A stretch of DNA of 59,982 nt, taken from positions 1 through 59,982 of the forward strand of contig DIXT01000035.1 of NCBI GenBank assembly GCA_002436085.1, in the 5' to 3' direction. This stretch comes from Anaerolineaceae bacterium UBA6073. Lineage in GTDB: Bacteria; Chloroflexota; Anaerolineae; Anaerolineales; Anaerolineaceae. Below, in pieces: positions 53,239-59,982 of the stretch; the stretch's first letter is position 1; each line of letters starts with the position of its first letter. Under the pieces are notes generated by a model. That model was given only the letters and a program-made list of their open reading frames with translations. It was not told where the DNA came from and did no database searches. A program made the translations under genes and the position numbers.

Positions 53239-54449
53239 AAATCCGCTCTATCACTGTTTTTTGCGCGCCTGGCTACCCGGCTAACCGCCTGCTGCTCCAG
53301 CACCTGGGCATCTTCGCCAACCATGCCCGCGCGGTGTTTACGCAGGAGGGCTTTGAAGTCGAGACCCTGCGCCTGGCGCTGCCGCCCTTTTCCGACTTTG
53401 TCGAACCCCGGCGGCTTGTTGCGGCTGCCCAGGAGCTCTCCATTGAAGCGCACGCGGAAGGCTTTGAATATCTCTCGCTTGGCCCCGCCCTGACAAGCGA
53501 CCTGGAAACTTACCAACGCATCCCGGAAGCGCTGGCGGTCACCCACGACGTATTTTTCTCTGGCATGCTCACCACGCCGCAAGGCGAAGTCTCACTCCCG
53601 GCGGCCAAGGCCTGCGCGCAAATCATCGAACAACTCGCCGGGCTTAGTCCGGACGGCTTTGCCAACCTGAACTTCTGCGCGTCCGCGAACGTTCCCCCAT
53701 ACGCGCCGTTCTTTCCGGCTGCCTATGCTGAAAACGCCGAGCCTGCCTTCGCGCTGGCCATGGAAGCAGCGGACCTGGCTGTTCAGGTGTTCTCTTCAGC
53801 CCGCAGCCTGGAAGAAGCCCGCAGTATACTTGTCTCGGAAGTGGAAAACGCCGCGGGTAAGCTGGAAGCCGCCGCCCAGAAACTCAGCCGCATATATGGG
53901 TACACATTCAAAGGCTTGGACTTTACCCTGGCCCCTTTCCCGGAAGAAAACGCGTCCATCGCCCGCGCGCTGGAAAGCCTGGGTTTGCCGGCTTTTGGGC
54001 TTGCCGGGTCGGTTTTCGCCTCAGCCTTCCTGACGGACACCCTGGACCGCGCGCGCTACACCCGTACGGGCTTTAACGGCCTGATGCTGCCCGTCCTGGA
54101 AGATTCCGGTTTGGCGCAGCGGGCAGCTGAAGGCAGCCTGAGCGCGACGGACCTGCTGCTGTGCTGTGCTGTTTGCGGCACCGGTCTGGACGTCATTCCA
54201 CTGCCCGGGGATACCAGCGCCGAACAACTTTACCCCCTGCTGCTGGACGTGGCTGCGCTGGCGCTGCGCTTGAACAAACCGCTCACCTCCCGCCTGATGC
54301 CTATCCCGGGCAAGAAAGCCGGCGACCCGACCGAGTTCAACTTCCCGTACTTCGCCAACAGCCGCGTCATGCCGCTGCGCGCGGAAAAGGTCACCGGTCT
54401 GCTGGCAGGTTCGGAAAACGTCCCGATTTCGCCGCGCTATCCGCGTTAA
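53235..54449 (+). CDS. DUF711 family protein
   Basis: The 404-residue protein begins KIRSITVFCAPGYP, with FVEPRRLVAAAQEL, GLSPDGFANLNFCASANVPPYAPFFPAAY, and a final PGKKAGDPTEFNFPYFANSRVM. These are the conserved stretches of DUF711 (UPF0210), a glycyl-radical-like fold protein of unknown role that often partners an ACT-domain protein. No ACT gene is here. Start GTG 53235 has GGAGGAACGTT upstream and a GTGA overlap with the methylase stop, so the two are coupled. Confidence 0.88.
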   Translation: MKIRSITVFCAPGYPANRLLLQHLGIFANHARAVFTQEGFEVETLRLALPPFSDFVEPRRLVAAAQELSIEAHAEGFEYLSLGPALTSDLETYQRIPEALAVTHDVFFSGMLTTPQGEVSLPAAKACAQIIEQLAGLSPDGFANLNFCASANVPPYAPFFPAAYAENAEPAFALAMEAADLAVQVFSSARSLEEARSILVSEVENAAGKLEAAAQKLSRIYGYTFKGLDFTLAPFPEENASIARALESLGLPAFGLAGSVFASAFLTDTLDRARYTRTGFNGLMLPVLEDSGLAQRAAEGSLSATDLLLCCAVCGTGLDVIPLPGDTSAEQLYPLLLDVAALALRLNKPLTSRLMPIPGKKAGDPTEFNFPYFANSRVMPLRAEKVTGLLAGSENVPISPRYPR

Positions 54450-54473
54450 TTCAATAAACTGTGCTTTTAGGGG

Positions 54474-55208
54474 TTAGCGAACTTGTTTGAAGTTCACGAT
54501 GACCAGATTAGCCTGGCATGAGCCGGTGATATTGAGGAAAGTCCGCGTGGACAGCACGTCGCCGCTCGCGTCTTCCAGCTGGATGAATATATTGCTTTCC
54601 GCGATTTGTTTATTCGTGAGCGCGAATTCGTAGCCGGAGCGTCCGTAGATAGCGGAAGAACCGCTCTCCACTGTCATATCCACAATGTCCCCGTCGTAAG
54701 TGCCGCCCAGGCGCACCACCAGCCCAAGCAGCGCCGAGTCCTGCAAATCCCAGACCTGCCCGCCAATAAACAGGTAATCCTCACAAGCATACTCCGGATG
54801 AAACAGCGTGTGTGAAAGTCCTTCCGGTGTGCCGCGGACAACGAACGGCATGCTCTTTTCCGTTGGGGTCGGCGTGGGGCTGGGGGAATTGGTGGGGGTC
54901 GGGGTACGCGTGATGGTGGGCGTGAGCGAAGGCAGCGCGGTCACAGTGGCGGTTGCCGTTCCCGTAGGTTCCAGCGTAACGCTGGCCTGCCCTGCGGGCA
55001 GCGCGAAGCCCGTGGATGTTTGGGTGGGCAAAGGCGTAGTTTTGCGCACCACCGGCGCGGAGATAATTCCGGAGGCTGCCAGCAGGACAATCAGGATGAT
55101 AATCATCAACACGATGCCAACAGTAATGCTGGAGCAGGAACCGCGCTTCCGGCGGGCCATGCTGGGAAAACCGCTCTGGGAGTCGGCGGATGCGCGCCGC
55201 TTGACCAT
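54474..55208 (-). CDS. Single-pass membrane protein with Thr/Pro linker, function unknown
   Basis: The 244-residue protein has a basic cytoplasmic start, one membrane helix (ITVGIVLMIIILIVLLAASGIIS), a Thr/Pro/Ser linker (about 60-120), then an outer domain of about 120 residues. That domain has two Cys (YACEDYLF and TGSCQANLV), likely a disulfide-bonded beta sandwich. I recognise no family. Start could be TTG 55232, which overlaps the parvulin stop (TTGA), or ATG 55208, 9 nt after GGAG. It is co-transcribed with the parvulin gene and may be a cell-surface protein. Confidence 0.7.
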   Translation of the reverse strand: MVKRRASADSQSGFPSMARRKRGSCSSITVGIVLMIIILIVLLAASGIISAPVVRKTTPLPTQTSTGFALPAGQASVTLEPTGTATATVTALPSLTPTITRTPTPTNSPSPTPTPTEKSMPFVVRGTPEGLSHTLFHPEYACEDYLFIGGQVWDLQDSALLGLVVRLGGTYDGDIVDMTVESGSSAIYGRSGYEFALTNKQIAESNIFIQLEDASGDVLSTRTFLNITGSCQANLVIVNFKQVR

Positions 55209-55228
55209 CCGCACCGGCTCCGTCCTTC

Positions 55229-56143
55229 TCAAGGCAGCACCTGCTCAATCTGCGCTTCCGACCGGCGGGCTTCAAGCCACTGCGCCAGGGCTTGCGTCTG
55301 CAGGCTAAGGCGGGCGTCTGTGCTTAGCGGATGCGCATCGGAGCGTTCCTTTACCTGGATGATGTGGTAACCAATTTCGGTCTGGATGATTCCAGAATGT
55401 TCACCCGGAGCAAGCAAAAACGCCGCTGCCTCAATATCCGGGAAGAGCAAATATCCGCGCGGGAACCAACCGAGTTCTCCACCGGTTTCGGGACTGTATT
55501 GCCAGGCCAGTTCGTCAAAGCTGGCGCCGGAATTGAGGCTGGCCAGGGCGCGTTCAGCCCCGGCTAAGGTCTGCGCAAAAATCTGACGGGCGCGCACCTG
55601 CTCCACGGAGCCGGGCACCGCATTGATAATTTCATCCCGCTGCCAGGCAGCTTCTGTGCTGAGCTTCAGCGCGTAGCGGAATTCCGCGTCATCATAATAA
55701 TTGATTTGCATCCAGTCGGTCAGCGCGCTGCCCGAACCCAATTGCGCGAGCAAAGCGTCAATACGCTGCTGCACATCCGCGTCTGTAAAAGTAAAGCCGC
55801 CTTCGCGGGCTTGCTGCGCGAGCAAAAGCTGGTCAACCAGCGAATTGAGCACGGTGGTCTGGATTTCCGGGTCCGTCGGGAGGGCTTCACCCTCCGTAAA
55901 AGACGCGCGGTAGCGCAGAACTTCGTTCTGGTAGTAGCTCAGCGGGATCGCTTCGCCGTTCACCAATGCGGCGGCTGGCAGGCTGGTCGGGGTGGGTGTT
56001 GGGGCGGGCGTGTCAGAAACCGCGACAAGCGTGGGTTCAGGCAGCCCGGCGGATGGGGTCGGTTCGATGGAAGCGTTCGGCCGGCACGCAGCCAGCGCGA
56101 GACCCAGCAAAACCAGGCACACTAGTGTTTTTGCTTTAAACAT
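55229..56143 (-). CDS. Parvulin-type peptidyl-prolyl isomerase lipoprotein (PrsA/SurA-like)
   Basis: The 304-residue protein has a lipoprotein signal (LVLLGLALAAC), a short Pro/Thr linker, a SurA-N-like helical region (about 55-175: VNGEAIPLSYYQNEVLRY), and a parvulin domain (about 195-285: FDELAWQYSPETGGELGWFPRGYLLF). The chaperone helps fold secreted proteins outside the membrane. Start ATG 56143 is chosen over the longer frame because of the signal peptide and a TATAAT 6 nt upstream. It is coupled to the downstream membrane protein by a 4-nt overlap. Confidence 0.88.
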   Translation of the reverse strand: MFKAKTLVCLVLLGLALAACRPNASIEPTPSAGLPEPTLVAVSDTPAPTPTPTSLPAAALVNGEAIPLSYYQNEVLRYRASFTEGEALPTDPEIQTTVLNSLVDQLLLAQQAREGGFTFTDADVQQRIDALLAQLGSGSALTDWMQINYYDDAEFRYALKLSTEAAWQRDEIINAVPGSVEQVRARQIFAQTLAGAERALASLNSGASFDELAWQYSPETGGELGWFPRGYLLFPDIEAAAFLLAPGEHSGIIQTEIGYHIIQVKERSDAHPLSTDARLSLQTQALAQWLEARRSEAQIEQVLP

Positions 56144-56149
56144 AAGATA

Positions 56150-56155
56150 ATTATA
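56150..56155 (-). promoter_or_regulatory. -10 box of parvulin lipoprotein gene, leaderless arrangement
   Basis: On the minus strand TATAAT ends 6 nt before ATG 56143. Confidence 0.55.
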
Positions 56156-56198
56156 CTCACTTAAGCGAGCCTGCCCCGCAGGCCGCCTGGAAAATGGC

Positions 56199-57071
56199 TT
56201 ACACCTCAATGCCGAAAACGCTGCGAACCAAAAAGCCTATCCCGAAGCTGAGCGCAGCAACGCCAAGGCTGATAGCAGTCATCCTGCCAAAATTTTTCAG
56301 GAAAGATTCCTCACGGACGACAGAACTGTAAAAGTTAAACAGCGCGATTATGAGCACGCCCAGCACAAGCATGACCGCCAGAGCAACGTAGTAGTTTTTT
56401 AAGAGTAAATACGGCAGAATAAGAATCGTCACAGTAACAATATAAGTTATGCCGGTATAGACAGAGGCTTTCACCGGGTTCTTGACGGTTTCTTCGGAGC
56501 TGGTGGAGAGAAATTCCGAGGCTGCCATGGAGAGAGCTGCCGCGATGCCGGTGATCAGCCCGCTTAGCGCGATCAGGCGCGTATTTTGGAACGCCAGCGT
56601 CAGGCCGGCCAACGTACCGGTCAGTTCCACCAGCGCGTCGTTCAGCCCGAGCACAACGGAGCCCGAATATTTGAGGCGTTCCTCGTCAATCATGGCGATT
56701 AACTGCTCCTCGTGCTCATCCTCGTCGTGGATAATCGCTTCCAGCTCCGGGAAACGGGTTTTGTATGGCGCATAGCCTTGCGAAGCCTTGTCTTCGTCCT
56801 TCTCGAGCATCTTGATGACAAACGTGTATCCAAATAGGCGTCCGAGCAGCAGGTACGCGAATACTTTAAACTTATTCGCTTTCACTTCCTGCCCGCTGTA
56901 ACGCTTCCAGATGCGGTAATGCCCGAGCTCATCCCCGGAAAGATTCGCGATGATTTTGCTGTTAGCGGGGTCACGCACGATTTTCGCTAGACCTTTGTAA
57001 ATCTCATGTCCGTCAATTTCGTCCTGCTGGAATCTTAAGATTTGTTTGTTTAGGAGTTCCTGTGTTTCCAT
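56199..57071 (-). CDS. Ferritin-like/VIT1 membrane iron-manganese transporter (MbfA type)
   Basis: The 290-residue protein has an N-terminal rubrerythrin-like four-helix region (about 1-140), with EIDGHEIYKGLA, DELGHYRIW and DEDEHEEQL supplying Glu/His for a di-iron site. A VIT1/CCC1 transporter domain follows with about five helices (SGSVVLGLNDALVELTGTLAGL, and AASEFLSTSSEE). Such fusions export or store Fe/Mn and guard against oxidative stress. ATG 57071 starts METQELLNKQ, matching the ferritin helix; the longer frame adds nothing sensible. Confidence 0.88.
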   Translation of the reverse strand: METQELLNKQILRFQQDEIDGHEIYKGLAKIVRDPANSKIIANLSGDELGHYRIWKRYSGQEVKANKFKVFAYLLLGRLFGYTFVIKMLEKDEDKASQGYAPYKTRFPELEAIIHDEDEHEEQLIAMIDEERLKYSGSVVLGLNDALVELTGTLAGLTLAFQNTRLIALSGLITGIAAALSMAASEFLSTSSEETVKNPVKASVYTGITYIVTVTILILPYLLLKNYYVALAVMLVLGVLIIALFNFYSSVVREESFLKNFGRMTAISLGVAALSFGIGFLVRSVFGIEV

Positions 57072-57270
57072 ATTTTTCCATTCCTTTTTGTTTCTACATT
57101 GTATCAAATCCGCCCCGTTGTTCAAGCCACCGGAACAGCTTGCACGGTGCTGGCCAGCCGCCCCCCGTGAAAGCCGGCAAAAAAGGCACGCACCCCTTGC
57201 GCGCAGCGAGGCACCAAAACCCGAGCAAGCGCCCTTGTGTCTGAACAAGTTCTGGCTTCAGCTTCTCTCT

Positions 57271-57302
57271 AAAAAAGAAACCGCCCTCGCGGACGGTTTC
57301 TT
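57271..57302 (-). terminator. Rho-independent terminator of groESL
   Basis: On the minus strand gaaaccgtcc pairs with gggcggtttc around a gcga loop, followed by TTTTTT. It lies 19 nt beyond the groEL stop. Confidence 0.9.
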
Positions 57303-57320
57303 CTCAGTATCAAGCGGATT

Positions 57321-58955
57321 TTAGTAATCCATGCCGCCCTGTGGCATAGCCGGGGCAGCTTTCTCTTCAGGGATATCGGTGATCAGGGCTTCGGTGGTCA
57401 GGATCATTGCCGCGATCGAGGCAGCATTTTCCAACGCGCCGCGGGTAACCTTGGCGGGGTCAATCACGCCGCCTTGAACCAGATCGGTGTATTCCTCACT
57501 GAGGACGTTATACCCGAGGTGCTTGTTGCTGGTGGCAGCCTGCTTCTGGCGCACGTTCTCGACAACCACGGAACCGTCCTTGCCGGCGTTTTCGGCGATG
57601 CGGCGCATCGGGATTTCGAGCGCGTTGCGCACGATATTCACGCCAATCTGGGCGTCAGTGCTTTCCATCTTGAGTTCAGCTAAAGCAGCGACTGCATTGA
57701 CGAGGGCAACGCCGCCGCCAGCCACGATGCCTTCTTCAACTGCGGCACGGGTCGCGGAGAGGGCGTCTTCCACGCGGTGTTTCTTTTCTTTCAGCTCGGT
57801 CTCGGTTGCAGCGCCAACACGGATGATGGCAACGCCGCCGGAGAGTTTGGCCAGGCGTTCCTGCAGCTTTTCGCGGTCATAATCGCTGGTGGTGTTCTCA
57901 ATTTCCACGCGGATTTGCTCGATGCGGCCCTTGATTGCGGACGGATTGCCTTTACCGCCGACAATGGTGGTATTGTCCTTGTCAGTCGTAACCTTTTCGG
58001 CGCGGCCGAGGTCTTCGATGCTCGCGCTTTCCAGCTTGCGGCCGGTCTCTTCAGAAATCACGGTGGCGCCGGTCAGGATAGCGATATCCTGCAGCATAGC
58101 CTTGCGGCGGTCGCCAAATCCGGGGGCTTTCACGGCGATGACATTGATCATGCCGCGAATCTTGTTCACTACCAGGGTTGCCAGCGCTTCGCCGTCCACA
58201 TCCTCAGCGATAATCACGATTTCGCGTTTGCCGACCTGGATCATTTTCTCCAGCAGGGGCACCATATCCGCCGCGGCGGAAATCTTCTTGTCATAAATCA
58301 GGATGTACGGGTCGTCCAGGCTGGCTTCCATGTGCTCGTTGTCGGTTACGAAGTAGGGGGAGATGTAACCGCGGTCAAACTGCATACCTTCCACGTACTC
58401 GGTTTCGAATTCCAAACCCTTGGATTCTTCAACCGTAATGACGCCGTCTTTACCAACTTTGTCCATCACATCCGCGATAAGTTTGCCAATTTCAACATCC
58501 TGGGCAGAAATGGTGGCAACAGAGCCGATTTCTTCCTTGGTCGTGATCGCAATCGCCTGTTCATGGATGGCTTCGGCGACCGCTTTGGCGGCAGCTTCGA
58601 TACCACGCTTGAGCAGCATCGGGTTCGCGCCGGCAGCCAGGTTCTTCAGGCCTTCGCTGACCATCGCGTGGGCGAGGACAGTCGAGGTCGTGGTGCCGTC
58701 GCCAGCGATGTCGTTGGTCTTGGTCGCGGCTTCCTTGAGGAGCTGAGCGCCCATATTCTCAAAGGGATCTTTCAGTTCAATTTCCTTGGCAACCGTCACG
58801 CCGTCGTGGGTGATGGTGGGGGAACCGTACTTGCGGTCCAGGGCAACGTTGCGCCCTTTGGGGCCGAGGGTGGTAGCAACAGCATTCGCCAAAATATCCA
58901 CGCCATTTTTCAGGGCGCGGCGTGCTTCATCCGAAAAAATAAGTTGTTTAGCCAT
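57321..58955 (-). CDS. groL: Chaperonin GroEL
   Basis: This 544-residue subunit of the 14-mer folding chamber is complete: KQLIFSDEARRALKNG, GPKGRNVALDRKYGSP, DGTTTSTVLAHAM (ATP site), EDVDGEALATLVVNKIRG, AAVEEGIVAGGGVALV, and a short PQGGMDY tail. It is the single groEL in the window, directly after groES (25-nt gap) and before a terminator. Controlled by HrcA through the CIRCE element upstream of groES. Confidence 0.98.
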   Translation of the reverse strand: MAKQLIFSDEARRALKNGVDILANAVATTLGPKGRNVALDRKYGSPTITHDGVTVAKEIELKDPFENMGAQLLKEAATKTNDIAGDGTTTSTVLAHAMVSEGLKNLAAGANPMLLKRGIEAAAKAVAEAIHEQAIAITTKEEIGSVATISAQDVEIGKLIADVMDKVGKDGVITVEESKGLEFETEYVEGMQFDRGYISPYFVTDNEHMEASLDDPYILIYDKKISAAADMVPLLEKMIQVGKREIVIIAEDVDGEALATLVVNKIRGMINVIAVKAPGFGDRRKAMLQDIAILTGATVISEETGRKLESASIEDLGRAEKVTTDKDNTTIVGGKGNPSAIKGRIEQIRVEIENTTSDYDREKLQERLAKLSGGVAIIRVGAATETELKEKKHRVEDALSATRAAVEEGIVAGGGVALVNAVAALAELKMESTDAQIGVNIVRNALEIPMRRIAENAGKDGSVVVENVRQKQAATSNKHLGYNVLSEEYTDLVQGGVIDPAKVTRGALENAASIAAMILTTEALITDIPEEKAAPAMPQGGMDY

Positions 58956-58980
58956 AGATTATCTCCTTCAATCGCAAAAA

Positions 58981-59274
58981 TTAACCAAGAATCGCGAGGA
59001 TGTCGCTCTCGCGCATAATTAACAATTTCTTGCCTTCATACTTGATTTCAGTACCGGAGTACTTTGCAAAAAGCACCAGATCGCCAACCTTCACATCCAA
59101 CGCGATCCGCTCGCCTTTTTCGTTCCGGTCGCCAGGACCAACCGCGATTACGGTACCCTTCTGGGGTTTTTCTTTTGCGGTATCAGGCAGAACAATTCCG
59201 CCGGGGGTGACTTCATCCTGCTCTTTTGGTTCAATCACCAGACGGCTTCCCAAAGGTTTCATTGCTATTGTCAT
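58981..59274 (-). CDS. groS: Co-chaperonin GroES
   Basis: The 97-residue protein forms the lid of the GroEL chamber. The mobile loop EVTPGGIVLPDTAKEKPQKG and the VAVGPG-like IAVGPGDRN hairpin are present. ATG 59274 has GGAGG 5 nt upstream; the frame extends across the promoter, which rules out the longer form. Confidence 0.97.
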   Translation of the reverse strand: MTIAMKPLGSRLVIEPKEQDEVTPGGIVLPDTAKEKPQKGTVIAVGPGDRNEKGERIALDVKVGDLVLFAKYSGTEIKYEGKKLLIMRESDILAILG

Positions 59275-59309
59275 ATATTCCTCCAAGTTTTGGTTTGATT
59301 TCATTTTTT

Positions 59310-59336
59310 TTAGCACTCTATTTATATGAGTGCTAA
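59310..59336 (-). promoter_or_regulatory. CIRCE operator (HrcA binding site)
   Basis: TTAGCACTC-N9-GAGTGCTAA is a perfect 9+9 inverted repeat identical to the CIRCE consensus. It lies just downstream of the predicted transcription start, so HrcA bound here would block groESL at normal temperature. Confidence 0.95.
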
Positions 59337-59344
59337 CATCGCTA

Positions 59345-59373
59345 ATGATACAACCCTGAAAACGAGAAGTCAA
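59345..59373 (-). promoter_or_regulatory. Sigma-70-type promoter of groESL
   Basis: On the minus strand TTGACT (59373-59368), 17-nt spacer, TATCAT (59350-59345); the start near 59338 adjoins the CIRCE operator. Confidence 0.8.
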
Positions 59374-59455
59374 GGGCGGATAGAAACTTCTAACAGTTTT
59401 TTAATATTGGATTTTCCCATTAACGGAAGCCTTCATCAATAAGCCATCCTATTCT

Positions 59456-59533
59456 GTCACTGCGCGACCCTTTGCCGCTCGGCTGACTAAAAATAGCTCT
59501 AAGTTAGATGGCAAAGGGTCGCAGCAGTCTGCC
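59456..59533. repeat. Conserved-arm repeat with 33-nt interior, copy 3 (inverted)
   Basis: gtcactgcgcgaccctttgc on the left and ggcaaagggtcgcagcagtc on the right; orientation is opposite to copies 1 and 2. The interior 59477-59509 is 33 nt. Confidence 0.65.
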
Positions 59534-59746
59534 TTTCAAACCTGGAGAGAACCAACGCAGATGCCTGAAGAACACTTAATTGCCCTGATATTACTGGAAA
59601 AAGTTCTTGAGGTGCCAAAGGATATCAAACGACAAAGGCAGATTGCCACGCCGTTTTGCCTGGAACTCCAGATGGGTCTGCGTGAAATCTGATGGCAAAA
59701 CGGTTACTAATGACGAATCACAGCGTCATCGCGAGCGCGACCATCC

Positions 59747-59823
59747 GTCACTGCGAGACCCTTTGCCTCAGGACGATTTGAATCAGCGTTCCATTTGTTG
59801 GCAAAGGGTCGTGGCAGTCTGCC
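59747..59823. repeat. Conserved-arm repeat with 32-nt interior, copy 4 (inverted)
   Basis: gtcactgcgagaccctttgc on the left and ggcaaagggtcgtggcagtc on the right; interior 59768-59799 is 32 nt. Its reverse complement shows patchy similarity to the interior of copy 2. Confidence 0.65.
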
Positions 59824-59982
59824 TGAAATATTCTGGAGAGAACTCAGAGGCATAGGCCTTAGTAATTTAGCCTGATAACTGGGGAAACGTACTTACCAAA
59901 GCTTAATAAGAAAGAAAGGCAGATTGCCGCGCCCCCTCCCTGTAGTCGCTGGCGCTCCCTCGCAGCAACTGCGATGAAAGTC

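Larger units (their letters stand above)
59440..59982. repeat. Fifth repeat array at window end
   Basis: The gene-free stretch beyond the groES promoter holds two conserved-arm repeats (59456-59533, 59747-59823). It also has gcgtcatcgcgagc and gcagattgcc half-units and a ggcgctccctcgcagcaact end piece. Its last unit runs off the window edge. Confidence 0.7.

Noticed and set aside
57777..59018. 413-codon plus-strand frame
   Set aside because: Antisense to groEL; no ribosome site or recognisable domain.

Overview
The window looks like a chromosome segment of an Anaerolineae-type member of Chloroflexota. This is inferred from the mix of genes: lipoproteins and LysM proteins with Thr/Pro-rich linkers, paired LCP proteins, a CIRCE-controlled groESL, and a YacL-like PIN/TRAM protein beside cysS. 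No rRNA or tRNA marker is present to confirm it. Most housekeeping genes are GC-rich. Two stretches (about 2250-9300 and about 48700-51600) are visibly AT-richer and look acquired.

Layout. 1-2120: Nudix hydrolase, a LysM lipoprotein and a 65-residue conserved protein. 2205-9207: a defence island with a methyltransferase fused to a Mrr-like nuclease domain, a GmrSD-like DUF262/HNH protein, a truncated and frameshifted second methyltransferase-nuclease, and a DUF4411 (PIN-like)/ImmA-IrrE pair. Dense inverted-repeat arrays (5680-6704, 9310-10370) surround the wreckage. 10398-17916: uvrB, acylphosphatase, a HEAT-repeat protein, the site-2 protease rseP and a DnaQ-DinG helicase. 18969-25917: two cell-wall lipoproteins, then a Na,K-ATPase-like P-type pump translationally coupled to two TrkA/RCK proteins. 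26044-43402: gltX, a membrane sensor-like protein, two LCP proteins around a degenerate tyrosine recombinase, tilS, coaE, cdaA-cdaR (c-di-AMP), der, lepB, a YgiT-type zinc finger, PIN/TRAM, cysS and rlmB. 44570-47126: DUF456, serS and a LysM protein. 47268-48544: a probable structured RNA or attenuated leader and a double-GNAT protein. 48721-51579: hotdog thioesterase, PlsY-like acyltransferase, DegV, an efflux-adaptor fragment and a degenerate HhH-GPD protein. 51827-59274: phosphoesterase, SpoU methylase, DUF711, PT-linker membrane protein, parvulin lipoprotein, ferritin-VIT1 fusion and groESL.

Three themes connect the genes. (1) Envelope building: LCP ligases, amidase, beta-lactamase-like protein, LysM anchors, signal peptidase, parvulin and RseP. 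(2) Ion and second-messenger physiology: a P-type pump with TrkA regulators, and the c-di-AMP synthase/regulator pair whose product is known in other bacteria to bind RCK-C domains. (3) Translation and RNA upkeep: gltX, cysS, serS, tilS, two SpoU methylases and Der.

The most striking sequence-level signal is a TATAAT hexamer ending only 6-8 bases before the start codon at eight genes without a Shine-Dalgarno site. This predicts frequent leaderless mRNAs. The second is the abundance of palindromic repeats: a 127-bp terminal-inverted-repeat unit in four full copies, a family with conserved arms and a fast-evolving 32-33 nt interior, and a 240-bp tandem duplication.
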